Source: Bacteroides sp. MSB163 (GTDB lineage: Bacteria > Bacteroidota > Bacteroidia > Bacteroidales > Bacteroidaceae). Taken from it: a stretch of 64,000 nt of DNA. Shown here in pieces: positions 42,388 to 50,407 of the stretch. The position numbers were made by a program, and so were the translations under genes. The stretch spans positions 6,130,001 to 6,194,000 of the forward strand of contig NZ_CP143867.1 of assembly GCF_036416795.1 (NCBI RefSeq), written 5' to 3'. Position 1 is the stretch's first letter; every line of letters begins with the position of its first letter. The notes under the pieces are model-generated. The model did not search any database, had not been told where the DNA came from, and worked only from the letters and a program-made list of their open reading frames with translations.

Positions 42388-43491
42388 ATGACAATCTGCT
42401 ATTTTGAAACTTTAGCGGCATTCGCCGTCAGCTGTCTGCTCAGTGCAATGATCATTCCCAAAATATCATTGATAGCTTTCAAACGGCGACTTTTTGATCC
42501 GTTGGACGACCGAAAGTTGCATACGACACACATTCCCCGTCTGGGGGGAATCGCTTTTTTTCCGTGTATCATTATGCCCATTTCGCTCGTCATCGCCTGC
42601 CATAATCTCTGTACAGACAGCAATTTGCTCAGTTGGGAACAATCCACCCGCCTGCTCACCCTGTTCAGCTGCCTCTTCATGCTCTATCTGATGGGGATGA
42701 GAGACGACCTGATAGGCATGCGCTACCGCGCTAAGTTTGTCATCCAGACACTTTGCAGCCTTTTATTGGTAGCTTCAGGTTTTTGTTTCGACAATCTCTA
42801 CGGACTGTTTGGCATTTACGAATTACCCCATTATGTGGGTATACCATTCACAGTCTTTATCATTGTCTATATCATGAATGCGATTAATCTCATAGACGGC
42901 ATCGATGGCCTGGCTTCCGGATTGAGCATGATAGCCTTCTTCGCTTTCGGTTGCATGTTCGTCTGTCTGCACTGGTGGTTGTATGCCTTTATCTCCTTTG
43001 CAGCTTTGGGAGCACTGATACCATTCTTCTATTATAATATGTTCGGGCAAACCCGCCGCGGACGGAAAGTATTCATGGGAGATACCGGTTCATTGACTAT
43101 CGGTCTGTTGCTGGCTGTAATGGCCATTCATCTCAGTATGTCCGATCCCGCCAAGGAAGAACGCTTTCCCGGTGCCATCGTGACGGCTTTTTCCTTCCTG
43201 CTGGTGCCGATGCTGGATGTAGTCCGAGTGGTACTTCACCGCCTGCGCAACCATCAGCCTCCGTTCCTCCCCGACAAAAATCATATCCATCATAAATTCA
43301 TCGCCCTGAGAATGTCGCAACATCAGGCACTTTGCTTCATCCTGAGCATCGCCTGGCTTTTTATCATGACCAATACACTCTTGGCTCCTTACTTGTCCGT
43401 CACCGTACTGTTCCTGCTGGATGTGGCGGTATGGACAGCGATGCACTTCTACATCACAGCGAAAATTACCAAAAAACACCCAAGAAATTAA
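42388..43491 (+). CDS. WecA/MraY-family undecaprenyl-phosphate sugar-1-phosphate transferase
   Basis: 367 residues, about ten membrane helices. Family motifs: DPLDDRKLHTTHIPRLGG near residue 37-54, the Asp pair MRDDLIGMRYRAKF at about 104-117, NAINLIDGIDGLASGL, GDTGSLTIG, and the His-rich NHIHHKFIALRMS. It transfers a HexNAc-1-phosphate to undecaprenyl phosphate, the first step of capsule repeat-unit assembly. Sugar specificity is not readable. Second gene of the capsule operon. Confidence 0.92.
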   Translation: MTICYFETLAAFAVSCLLSAMIIPKISLIAFKRRLFDPLDDRKLHTTHIPRLGGIAFFPCIIMPISLVIACHNLCTDSNLLSWEQSTRLLTLFSCLFMLYLMGMRDDLIGMRYRAKFVIQTLCSLLLVASGFCFDNLYGLFGIYELPHYVGIPFTVFIIVYIMNAINLIDGIDGLASGLSMIAFFAFGCMFVCLHWWLYAFISFAALGALIPFFYYNMFGQTRRGRKVFMGDTGSLTIGLLLAVMAIHLSMSDPAKEERFPGAIVTAFSFLLVPMLDVVRVVLHRLRNHQPPFLPDKNHIHHKFIALRMSQHQALCFILSIAWLFIMTNTLLAPYLSVTVLFLLDVAVWTAMHFYITAKITKKHPRN

Positions 43492-43526
43492 TACTTCATA
43501 TTTCTATTTTATATTAAAATTAAAAC

Positions 43527-44321
43527 ATGAAAAATCATCTTTTATACCTATTCTTTTCGTTGGCGTTGCTCTCATCGTGCAACACATCGAAAGAGATAAT
43601 CTATTTTCAGGACGTAGCGGTCAACAGTCCCGAAACAGTGGCTCCACCCCAGGACATCACCGTGCAACCCAAGGATCAGATATCCATCGTGGTGTCGAGC
43701 AAGGATCCCGAACTGGCGGCTTTGTTCAACCTAACCCGCGTGCAGCAGAGAGTTGGCTCCACAGGACTGAACAACAGTAACAACAACGGAGAAATTTCCG
43801 GATATACGCTTGACGACAAAGGCGCCATCGACTTTCCCGTATTGGGAAGCCTCACCATAGCGGGTATGACCCGGAGCCAGATTGCCGCATTGGTAAAACA
43901 AAGACTGAAGGAAGAGAACCTGGTAAACGACCCGGTGGTCACCGTGGAATTTATGAACCTCAGTTTCTCCGTCCTGGGCGAAGTGAAGACTCCCGGAAAA
44001 TACAGTATCTCGAAAGACTATATAACTTTGTTGGAAGCTATCAGCATGGCTGGTGACCTTACCATCTATGGCAAACGGGATGCCATCTTCGTAATCCGTG
44101 AAGAAAACGGAGAACGGGTGACGCACTGGGTGGATCTCCGTTCCTGCGATTTATTCAAATCTCCCGTTTATTACCTGAAACAAAACGACGTGGTGTATGT
44201 GCAGCCCAACAAGGTACGCGCCGGACAATCCACACTGAATGAAAACAGCGTAAAGAGCGTAGGATTATGGATTAGCATCGGATCATTCCTCACCTCCCTG
44301 GGTGTATTGCTGTTTAAATAG
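43527..44321 (+). CDS. wza: Wza-like polysaccharide export lipoprotein
   Basis: 264 residues with a lipoprotein signal (LYLFFSLALLSSC, Cys at about 18). Contains the polysaccharide export (PES) domain (EIIYFQDVAVN, then ITVQPKDQISIVVSSKDPEL) and an SLBB-like domain (FSVLGEVKTPGKYSISKDYI), ending in one hydrophobic helix. It likely forms the outer-membrane export channel for the capsule, with the Wzc-like kinase next door. Confidence 0.93.
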   Translation: MKNHLLYLFFSLALLSSCNTSKEIIYFQDVAVNSPETVAPPQDITVQPKDQISIVVSSKDPELAALFNLTRVQQRVGSTGLNNSNNNGEISGYTLDDKGAIDFPVLGSLTIAGMTRSQIAALVKQRLKEENLVNDPVVTVEFMNLSFSVLGEVKTPGKYSISKDYITLLEAISMAGDLTIYGKRDAIFVIREENGERVTHWVDLRSCDLFKSPVYYLKQNDVVYVQPNKVRAGQSTLNENSVKSVGLWISIGSFLTSLGVLLFK

Positions 44322-44328
44322 TGGTACA

Positions 44329-44390
44329 GTTACGAGCTACAAGCTACAAGTGCCTTTCGGTACATAGCGCAGCCACTCGTAGCTCGTAAC
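44329..44390. repeat. Tandem-word inverted repeat between wza and wzc
   Basis: GTTACGAGCTAC (44329-44340) has its exact complement at 44379-44390. The left arm has an extra AAGCTACAAG word. The centre CCTTTCGGTACATAGCGCAG is completed by CC, the clearest copy of the shared core, and closely matches the complement of the 19.4-kb element although ~25 kb apart. Confidence 0.75.
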
Positions 44391-44412
44391 TAAGTAACTA
44401 ATTTATATTATT

Positions 44413-46800
44413 ATGATTGAAAAGAAAACGCCTGCCGGCAAACCCGCCGATGACTTTATACGGATACAGGATCTGTGGAACATGTTTGTTCCCAAGTGGT
44501 ACTGGTTCGCTATCTCCCTATTCATTACCCTGACTATAGCGGTGTTGTACCTGCTGAGTACTCCTCCTATTTACACCCGTACCGCTGCCATTCTCGTCAA
44601 GGACAACTCGAAAAGCAGTTCTTCTACCGGCGTAACGAGCGATTTTTCCGATTTGGGTATCTTCAAGTCCAATACCAACATCAACAACGAGTTGCTGACA
44701 TTAAAATCGCCCACACTGATGACGGAGGTGGTCAACCGGTTGGGATTGAATGAAACCTTCACCATCCGCAAAGGATTAAAGAACGTAGATTTGTACAAGG
44801 TATCCCCTGTCACCATTACCTTCTGCGACAAGGTAGAAACTCCATTAAGCTTCAACATCAAGTTCCTTTCAAAAGAAGCGTTTGCCATTTCCGAACTTGA
44901 AATATCGGGAGAAGACACAGGGGAAACACTCTCCGCCCAAATGGGCGACTCCATACAGACCCCTGCCGGAATCATGATCATATCCCCTACCCCAGAGCTT
45001 ACCGATGCTTTTATAGGCACATCTGTCCGGTATGTCCGGGGAAGCGTGCGTGCCGCCACCGATACCTATACAAATGCACTGATCGCTGAATTAGGTAACG
45101 AAGATGCCACTATCATCAACCTCAGCATCAATGACACGTCCATACGGAAAGCGGAAGACATCCTGAATACCCTGATCGAGGTTTATAATGAAAACTGGAT
45201 TCGGGACAAAAACCAGATAGCCGTCAGCACCTCGCAGTTCATTAGCGATCGTCTGGGTGTGATAGAGAGCGAATTGGGGCATGTAGACGAAAATATATCC
45301 AGCTACAAAAGCGAGCATTTGCTACCCGACGTACAGGCGGCATCCAGTCTCTACATGGCACAATCCGCTGAGAATAAGAAAGAGCTGTCAATGCTGAACA
45401 ACCAGCTCTCCACCGCCCAATATATCCGCAGAGAACTGAACACAAAACAGTTGGACCAAACGCTGCCCGCCAATTCAGGCATCGTCAGCGCCAATATAGA
45501 AACGCAGATCAGTGAATATAACAATCTGGTACTGGACCGCAACCGACTGATAGCCAACAGTAGTGAAAAGAATCCGCTGGTAAAGAATATGGCCAGTTCT
45601 CTACAAAGCATGCAGCGAACCATCATCCAGTCAGTCGACAACCTGATCGTTTCACTGAACACCCAGATACGTAGTCTTCGTACCCAGGAAGAAGCTACCA
45701 CCAACCGGCTGGCATCCAACCCTAACCAAGCTAAGTATTTACTGTCAGTAGAACGTCAGCAGAAGGTAAAGGAAGAACTTTATCTCTATCTGCTACAAAA
45801 GCGTGAGGAAAACGAACTCTCACAAGCATTTACCGCCTACAACACCCGCCTGATTACCGCTCCGCGCGGCAGTATGTTCCCTACCGCTCCCCGCAAGATG
45901 AATATCCTGTTGGTGGCATTTGCCGTAGGATTACTGGTTCCGGCGGTAGGCATCTTCATGAAGGAGAATATGAACACCAAAGTACGCGGTCGGAAAGACC
46001 TGGAAAACCTGAGCATCCCATTCATAGGCGAAATTCCACAATACTCCGGCACAAAGAAAAAATGGTGGGAATTCAAGCACCAGAAGCGGCAGGACATGAA
46101 AACTATAGTGGTGAATGAGGGAAACCGCAACATCATCAACGAGGCATTCCGTGTGTTACGTTCTAACATGGATTTCATGGCAAGCAAGGACAGCAACCAA
46201 CATGTTTTCGTATTGACCTCATTCAATCCCGGCAGTGGAAAAAGTTTCCTGGCCATAAACATCGCCATCAGCTTCGCCATCAAAAAGAAGAAAATCCTGG
46301 TCATTGACGGAGACCTCCGGCACAGAACCGTCTCTTCTTATGTCGATTCTCCAGACAAGGGATTAAGCGACTACCTGAACAATCAGATTGAGGACTGGAA
46401 GGAAATCATAGTTTCCTACAAGGGATACACGAACCTGCACATCCTGCCCATCGGAACAGTACCTCCCAATCCAACGGAACTACTGGAAGACAGCAAATTG
46501 TCTGCACTGATAGAGGCCCTAAGACCGGAATATGATTATATCTTCATAGACTGCCCTCCTATTGACATCGTAGCCGACGCACAAATTATTGAAAAATGGG
46601 CGGACCGCACCATTTTTGTAGTCCGCTCCGGCTTGCTGGACCGGTCCATGCTTTCCGAACTGGAAAATATGTATACCGGAAAACGATTTAAAAACCTCTC
46701 CATGATACTGAACGGAACTGAAAGCACCGGAGGACGTTACGGCTATCGCTACGGATACCATTACGGTTATGCTTCCTATTATGGCAGTAAAGATAAATAA
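44413..46800 (+). CDS. wzc: Wzc-like polysaccharide co-polymerase / tyrosine autokinase
   Basis: 795 residues. An N-terminal Wzz domain with a transmembrane helix (about 26-48), a long periplasmic coiled region, a second helix (about 496-515), then a cytoplasmic BY-kinase. Walker A is at about 606-612 (NPGSGKS), Walker A' in ILVIDGDLRHRTV and Walker B in YIFIDCPPIDIVADA (about 710). The C-terminus is a tyrosine cluster (YGYRYGYHYGYASYYGS) that would be autophosphorylated. Controls chain length and export with Wza; the phosphatase gene follows. Confidence 0.94.
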   Translation: MIEKKTPAGKPADDFIRIQDLWNMFVPKWYWFAISLFITLTIAVLYLLSTPPIYTRTAAILVKDNSKSSSSTGVTSDFSDLGIFKSNTNINNELLTLKSPTLMTEVVNRLGLNETFTIRKGLKNVDLYKVSPVTITFCDKVETPLSFNIKFLSKEAFAISELEISGEDTGETLSAQMGDSIQTPAGIMIISPTPELTDAFIGTSVRYVRGSVRAATDTYTNALIAELGNEDATIINLSINDTSIRKAEDILNTLIEVYNENWIRDKNQIAVSTSQFISDRLGVIESELGHVDENISSYKSEHLLPDVQAASSLYMAQSAENKKELSMLNNQLSTAQYIRRELNTKQLDQTLPANSGIVSANIETQISEYNNLVLDRNRLIANSSEKNPLVKNMASSLQSMQRTIIQSVDNLIVSLNTQIRSLRTQEEATTNRLASNPNQAKYLLSVERQQKVKEELYLYLLQKREENELSQAFTAYNTRLITAPRGSMFPTAPRKMNILLVAFAVGLLVPAVGIFMKENMNTKVRGRKDLENLSIPFIGEIPQYSGTKKKWWEFKHQKRQDMKTIVVNEGNRNIINEAFRVLRSNMDFMASKDSNQHVFVLTSFNPGSGKSFLAINIAISFAIKKKKILVIDGDLRHRTVSSYVDSPDKGLSDYLNNQIEDWKEIIVSYKGYTNLHILPIGTVPPNPTELLEDSKLSALIEALRPEYDYIFIDCPPIDIVADAQIIEKWADRTIFVVRSGLLDRSMLSELENMYTGKRFKNLSMILNGTESTGGRYGYRYGYHYGYASYYGSKDK

Positions 46801-46805
46801 AACTC

Positions 46806-47570
46806 ATGTGGCCATTTTCTAAATCCCAGCCCGTCGCGGCAAGCGGCATCCTTTGCGAAATGAGCGACTACCACTCCCACATATTGCCCGGGGTGGACGA
46901 CGGCGTGAAGACAATGAACGAGTCGCTTCAGATTCTTGCGGAGATGAAACGCCAAGGAGTCCGCAAAGTGTGGTTTACTCCCCATATCATGGAAGATATA
47001 CCCAATACCAGCGCCGGGCTGAAAGAAAGATTTCAAGAATTGAAAGAAAAATTCCGGAAGCCGGAAGATACCTATCGCGGCACAGTGGAGCTGAACCTGG
47101 CCGCTGAATACATGATGGACAACCTCTTCACGGAGCGTCTTGAGTCCGACGACCTGCTTCCGATCTATAAAGGCGGTTACCGGTATCTACTGGTGGAAAC
47201 CACCGGCTTCACTCCGCCCATGAACCTGCTACCTGTCCTGAAACGCATTCAGACAAAGGGCTACCGGCCCTTACTGGCGCACCCCGAACGCTATCTATAT
47301 ATGGGCACGTCCTACTACTGTATGTTGAAGCAAGAACAGGTTGCTTTCCAGTTGAACCTTCCGTCACTGACGGGAACATACGGCACGTATATACAAAAAA
47401 AGTCCGTATCCCTGCTGAAAGCAGGGATGTACGACCTGACAGGAACCGATACGCATTCTTCAAAACATTTCAAAGAATGGCTCGGAACACGGATTGGCAG
47501 TCGAGACAGGGACATGCTTTGGGCACACTTCAAAAAGTGGAAAAATGAGATGTTTCAACAATTGGAATAG
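46806..47570 (+). CDS. PHP-type (CpsB/YwqE-like) tyrosine-protein phosphatase
   Basis: 254 residues with metal-binding motifs of the PHP fold: SDYHSHILPGVDDGVKT (about 19-35), WFTPHIMEDIPN, LLAHPERYLYM and DLTGTDTHSSKHF. It is predicted to dephosphorylate the adjacent Wzc-like kinase. It starts 5 bp after wzc. Its last ~40 codons are repeated as a 122-bp near-identical block beyond the next gene. The stretch encoding GSRDRDMLWAHF is also complementary to the 3' end of the amidase gene. Confidence 0.9.
   Translation: MWPFSKSQPVAASGILCEMSDYHSHILPGVDDGVKTMNESLQILAEMKRQGVRKVWFTPHIMEDIPNTSAGLKERFQELKEKFRKPEDTYRGTVELNLAAEYMMDNLFTERLESDDLLPIYKGGYRYLLVETTGFTPPMNLLPVLKRIQTKGYRPLLAHPERYLYMGTSYYCMLKQEQVAFQLNLPSLTGTYGTYIQKKSVSLLKAGMYDLTGTDTHSSKHFKEWLGTRIGSRDRDMLWAHFKKWKNEMFQQLE
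47410..47531 (+). repeat. 122-bp direct repeat, copy 1 (phosphatase 3' end)
   Basis: Identical to 48995-49116 except one C/T difference (GACCTGACAGG here, GACCTGATAGG there). The two copies bracket the AAA/DUF4143 ATPase gene. Confidence 0.9.
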
Positions 47571-47642
47571 TGCAGTTTAAAAAGAAAAATTAACTATAAT
47601 AGTGCAGTTTGCCATAAATAAAACAACAAAATAGTGCAGTTT
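47566..47642 (+). repeat. Three 13-bp direct repeats with exact 32-bp period
   Basis: AATAGTGCAGTTT occurs at 47566-47578, 47598-47610 and 47630-47642. The first includes the phosphatase stop codon; the third lies just upstream of the ATPase promoter -7 box. The exact 32-bp (about three turns) spacing suggests protein-binding sites or an operator for the ATPase gene. Confidence 0.85.
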
Positions 47643-47657
47643 AAGGGATTAAATAAC

Positions 47658-47665
47658 TATCTTTG
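47658..47665 (+). promoter_or_regulatory. -7 box of the ATPase gene
   Basis: TATCTTTG, an exact TAnnTTTG match, 22 bp before the preferred start at 47687. It overlaps an alternative upstream ATG (47663), which argues against that start. Confidence 0.6.
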
Positions 47666-47686
47666 TTCCAGATAAAAAATAACGCT

Positions 47687-48955
47687 ATGAACATCAACGA
47701 ATATGCACAGATTATAGCAGACCAAAAAGAAGAGTTGAAATTCATCAATCCTAAAGATCTATGTTCGCGGAAAGAAGAAAGCCAGTTCGACATAGATAGT
47801 CCCTTAGCACAAATCGTCATAGGAGTACGCCGGAGTGGGAAATCAACAATCTGCCATAAAGTACTAAAAGAAAGAAACATACCTTATGCTTATGCCAATT
47901 TCGATGACGAACGATTATACAAATTAGAGTCCAAAGACTTAAACTCACTATTGGAAGCGATATATATGGTATATGGAGACTTCCAATATTTATTTCTTGA
48001 TGAAATACAAAATATTGAAGAATGGTTTCTTTTCGTAAACAGATTGCTCAGACAGAAAATTCATCTTGTTATAACCGGCTCTAATGCCAAACTTTTAAGT
48101 AGTGAACTCAGCACACACTTGACCGGACGGTATAATCAAATAGAGCTTTACCCTTTTTCATTCACAGAATTCTGCCAATATCGAAAAATTGATACCAGAG
48201 ACATTTCAACCAAAGGAGTGGCTTTCAAAAAAGCTGCATTCGAAGAATATTTCCAAAAGGGAGGTTTCCCCGAATTATCCGAGGTTAAAAACAGTCGAGG
48301 ATATATTCAAGGGTTATTCGACTCTATCATACGTAAAGATATACAGCAACGATTTAAAATCAGATATATAGAATCGTTGCGCATGTTAGCGAATCATCTG
48401 ATAGATAATTTCGGTCAGGAGATTATCTATACCGATCTTGCTGAACGCTTTGGCTTTGGCTCTTCACATACAGCTGAGAACTACGTTTCATATCTAAAAC
48501 AGACCTATCTTTTATTAGGCATACACAAATTCTCATTTAAAAGCAAAGAACGTATTCGTAATGAGAAAGGGTATGTGGTTGATATCGCCTTCATAACTGA
48601 AAGAGATGATGCTATGAACGGACAAAATCTGGGGTGGAAATTAGAGAATATCACTTATATTGAACTATTAAGAAGAAATAAACCTTTATTCTATGATATT
48701 TTCTACTATCGAGAGCAATATGAAATTGACTTTGTAATCTGTGAAGGAAATAATGTCAGAGAATTAATTCAGGTATCCGTTGATATTTCTTCTGCAAAAA
48801 CTTATAATCGGGAAATATCAGCATTGTGTAAAGCTTCTACTGATTTAAAATGCAATAAATTAACTCTAATAACCATGAATGACAATAGGATTGTTGAAAA
48901 AGAGAATCATACAATACAAATTATATCTATCACAGACTGGTTATTACAAGAATAA
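47687..48955 (+). CDS. AAA ATPase with C-terminal DUF4143-type domain
   Basis: 422 residues from Met 47687 (MNINEYAQIIADQKEEL). Walker A GVRRSGKST at about 45-53, Walker B YLFLDEIQNIEEW at about 101-113, sensor VITGSNAKLLSSELSTHLTG, then a winged helix and a nuclease-like DUF4143 region (EQYEIDFVICEGNNVRELIQ). Members are common accessory genes of unknown function. It has its own promoter and lower GC than the capsule genes, and it lies between duplicated phosphatase segments, all signs of insertion into the capsule operon. Confidence 0.85.
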   Translation: MNINEYAQIIADQKEELKFINPKDLCSRKEESQFDIDSPLAQIVIGVRRSGKSTICHKVLKERNIPYAYANFDDERLYKLESKDLNSLLEAIYMVYGDFQYLFLDEIQNIEEWFLFVNRLLRQKIHLVITGSNAKLLSSELSTHLTGRYNQIELYPFSFTEFCQYRKIDTRDISTKGVAFKKAAFEEYFQKGGFPELSEVKNSRGYIQGLFDSIIRKDIQQRFKIRYIESLRMLANHLIDNFGQEIIYTDLAERFGFGSSHTAENYVSYLKQTYLLLGIHKFSFKSKERIRNEKGYVVDIAFITERDDAMNGQNLGWKLENITYIELLRRNKPLFYDIFYYREQYEIDFVICEGNNVRELIQVSVDISSAKTYNREISALCKASTDLKCNKLTLITMNDNRIVEKENHTIQIISITDWLLQE

Positions 48956-48964
48956 AAAAAGAAT

Positions 48965-49140
48965 ATGTGGCTACCTTATAAAAAGGTCGTACCCCCCTGC
49001 TGAAAGCAGGGATGTACGACCTGATAGGAACCGATACGCATTCTTCAAAACATTTCAAAGAATGGCTCGGAACACGGATTGGCAGTCGAGACAGGGACAT
49101 GCTTTGGGCACACTTCCCGGCATGTCGCGATGGCCTCTGA
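48965..49140 (+). pseudogene. Remnant of a second PHP phosphatase copy
   Basis: An ATG at 48965 starts MWLPYKKVVPPC and stops early. Its MW-P--K opening resembles the start of the phosphatase gene (MWPFSKS). Immediately after comes the 122-bp copy of the phosphatase 3' end (48995-49116), in a different frame and closing at TGA 49138-49140 after WAHFPACRDGL. This looks like a start fragment joined to a 3' fragment with the middle deleted. A short GGTCGTAC/GTACGACC palindrome sits at the junction. Confidence 0.5.
48995..49116 (+). repeat. 122-bp direct repeat, copy 2
   Basis: 121 of 122 bases match 47410-47531. Its right part (from 49055) is also the 3' end of the reverse-strand amidase gene. 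Confidence 0.9.
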
Positions 49141-49486
49141 GTTGCGCTTTCGGGAAGAGCTTCAGTAACCTCGACAGAAGTTGTTCCAGTTGCTCAAACT
49201 GCTCCGGGGTGAGCGTATCAGCAGGATGTCCTTCCGCGTCCAGTCCGCCTTCGTAGCATACACCGATGGAACATCGGTTGAAGGGACGACAATGGGCACC
49301 CACTTCAAGCAACCGGCGATGCCGGCTGACAGTGCCGTCACGACGGACATAAAAGTGATAACCGATAGTACGGAACCCACGGGCACGATGGTCACGCAAG
49401 AGTTGCTCCACGGAATAGTTGCAGTCACAACGGGTAGCGGAACAGTGCAGAATGATGTAGCGTACCGAGTCGGTGGAGTTCATCAT
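49055..49486 (-). CDS. N-acetylmuramoyl-L-alanine amidase
   Basis: From Met 49486 (MMNSTDSVRYIILHCSATRC) about 143 residues of the amidase_2 (T7 lysozyme/PGRP) fold: zinc ligands in ILHCSATR and GHRDMPG, with GFRTIGYHFYVRRDG and SIGVCYEGGLDAEGHPADT between them and CPC in the C-terminal KACPCLDC. An alternative start at 49573 overlaps the smalltalk stop (ATGA) and would add 29 atypical residues. The gene ends inside the 122-bp phosphatase repeat. It belongs to the reverse-strand HU-smalltalk-amidase cassette common in Bacteroides. Confidence 0.88.
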   Translation of the reverse strand: MMNSTDSVRYIILHCSATRCDCNYSVEQLLRDHRARGFRTIGYHFYVRRDGTVSRHRRLLEVGAHCRPFNRCSIGVCYEGGLDAEGHPADTLTPEQFEQLEQLLSRLLKLFPKAQLRGHRDMPGSVPKACPCLDCQSVFRAIL

Positions 49487-49569
49487 CAGTCCGCTCTCCA
49501 CCCCGGTGAGGAGTTCGCGCTCGTTAAGCACTTCATCCCCGCCTACGGTCATGGGAAATGTTTCCTGTA

Positions 49570-49704
49570 TCATGGCAGCATACATTCTACAATGGTTGAA
49601 CAACTAGTCACGCCCAGTGCCGTGAGAGCCGCGATGGCTGCCTGGATGATAGCATTGAGCAGAGACACCCAGGTGATTTTATTCTTTTTTACAGAGTCAG
49701 ACAT
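49570..49704 (-). CDS. Smalltalk protein
   Basis: 44 residues: MSDSVKKNKITWVSLLNAII, then QAAIAALTALGVTSCSTIVE and CMLP. A polar Lys/Asn N-terminus, one hydrophobic helix and a lipobox-like TSC match the small proteins annotated as smalltalk between HU-like and amidase genes in Bacteroides. That is exactly the setting here. Its TGA overlaps an ATG of the amidase frame. Function unknown; a membrane role in a lysis-like cassette is only conjecture. Confidence 0.85.
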   Translation of the reverse strand: MSDSVKKNKITWVSLLNAIIQAAIAALTALGVTSCSTIVECMLP

Positions 49705-49760
49705 GTGAATTATGAATTACAAATTACGAATTACGAATTTCCAACGCTTCCGGCGTTAGA
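49705..49760. repeat. Half of a tandem-word element
   Basis: TGAATTATGAATTACAAATT followed by ACGAATTACGAATTTCC shows iterated ATTACGA words followed by CAACGCTTCCGGCGTTAGA. The complementary right arm of the full elements is missing. It lies between the HU-like gene and the smalltalk gene. Confidence 0.45.
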
Positions 49761-49761
49761 T

Positions 49762-50265
49762 TCATCCCAGCGGGTTTTCATCCAATCCTCCACCTCCGGG
49801 ATTGTCGCTTCCACCTTCATCATCCACGTCACCCGGGTCGGAGGAATTCACCTGCTTGATGACGTTTCCTTCCTTGTCGTAGCAGGTAATGTTGATGGAG
49901 GCTCCCTTCAATTCCTGCTTGATGGTGGTACTGGGGGTGAAGATAACCTTGCGGGCGGTGATGAGTCCCGAACTCACATCCTCCACTTTGGCCACCGCCG
50001 CGGCTTGCAGGCCGAAACGCATGGTACCCAGTCCGGGCACAGCGACAGAGTGCCCTTCAGTGGCCCATGCCTTGATGACTTCGCCAATAGCTTGCCAGGA
50101 GGCGTTAAGGGTTCCCTTCGGAATCCCTGACCGAATGGAGGCTTCGGATACAACTTTTTCCTGCTTCAGCGTGCTGTAGATTTCAGCCTGCATGATGAAG
50201 CGATACTCCCCCTTTGAGGGGCCTACCGCCAGTTTGGTCTGACGGGCTTTTACTTTGATTCCCAT
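49762..50265 (-). CDS. HU-family DNA-binding protein
   Basis: 167 residues. Opens MGIKVKARQTKLAVGPSKGE with the Bacteroidetes HU/HIG pattern, then helices (SEASIRSGIPKGTLNASWQA) and VPGLGTMRFGLQAAAV. The C-terminus is acidic and Gly-rich (DPGDVDDEGGSDNPGGGGLD), suggesting a disordered tail. Lies upstream of smalltalk and amidase genes on the reverse strand, with its own promoter and a palindromic leader. Confidence 0.88.
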   Translation of the reverse strand: MGIKVKARQTKLAVGPSKGEYRFIMQAEIYSTLKQEKVVSEASIRSGIPKGTLNASWQAIGEVIKAWATEGHSVAVPGLGTMRFGLQAAAVAKVEDVSSGLITARKVIFTPSTTIKQELKGASINITCYDKEGNVIKQVNSSDPGDVDDEGGSDNPGGGGLDENPLG

Positions 50266-50299
50266 AATCTCAATAAAATTTAGTTAATAATGACGAGTG

Positions 50300-50327
50300 G
50301 TAAAGTAGTATGTACGTACTACTTTAC
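50300..50327. promoter_or_regulatory. 28-bp near-perfect palindrome in the HU leader
   Basis: GTAAAGTAGTA pairs with TACTACTTTAC around TGTACG. It lies between the predicted HU promoter and its start codon, so it may be an operator for an autoregulator or an attenuator stem. Confidence 0.6.
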
Positions 50328-50346
50328 TAACTCAAGAAGCTGTGGG

Positions 50347-50354
50347 CAAAGATA
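50347..50354 (-). promoter_or_regulatory. -7 box of the HU-smalltalk-amidase unit
   Basis: CAAAGATA on the plus strand reads TATCTTTG on the minus strand, an exact TAnnTTTG match, 82 bp before the HU start. Confidence 0.6.
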
Positions 50355-50407
50355 TGACAGGGTGAAACCCGGCTTATGGGTTTCGATGGGTTTTGCAAGT
50401 TTCCTCT

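Noticed and set aside
47663..47686. Earlier ATG for the AAA ATPase
   Set aside because: It overlaps the TATCTTTG promoter box; Met 47687 is preferred.
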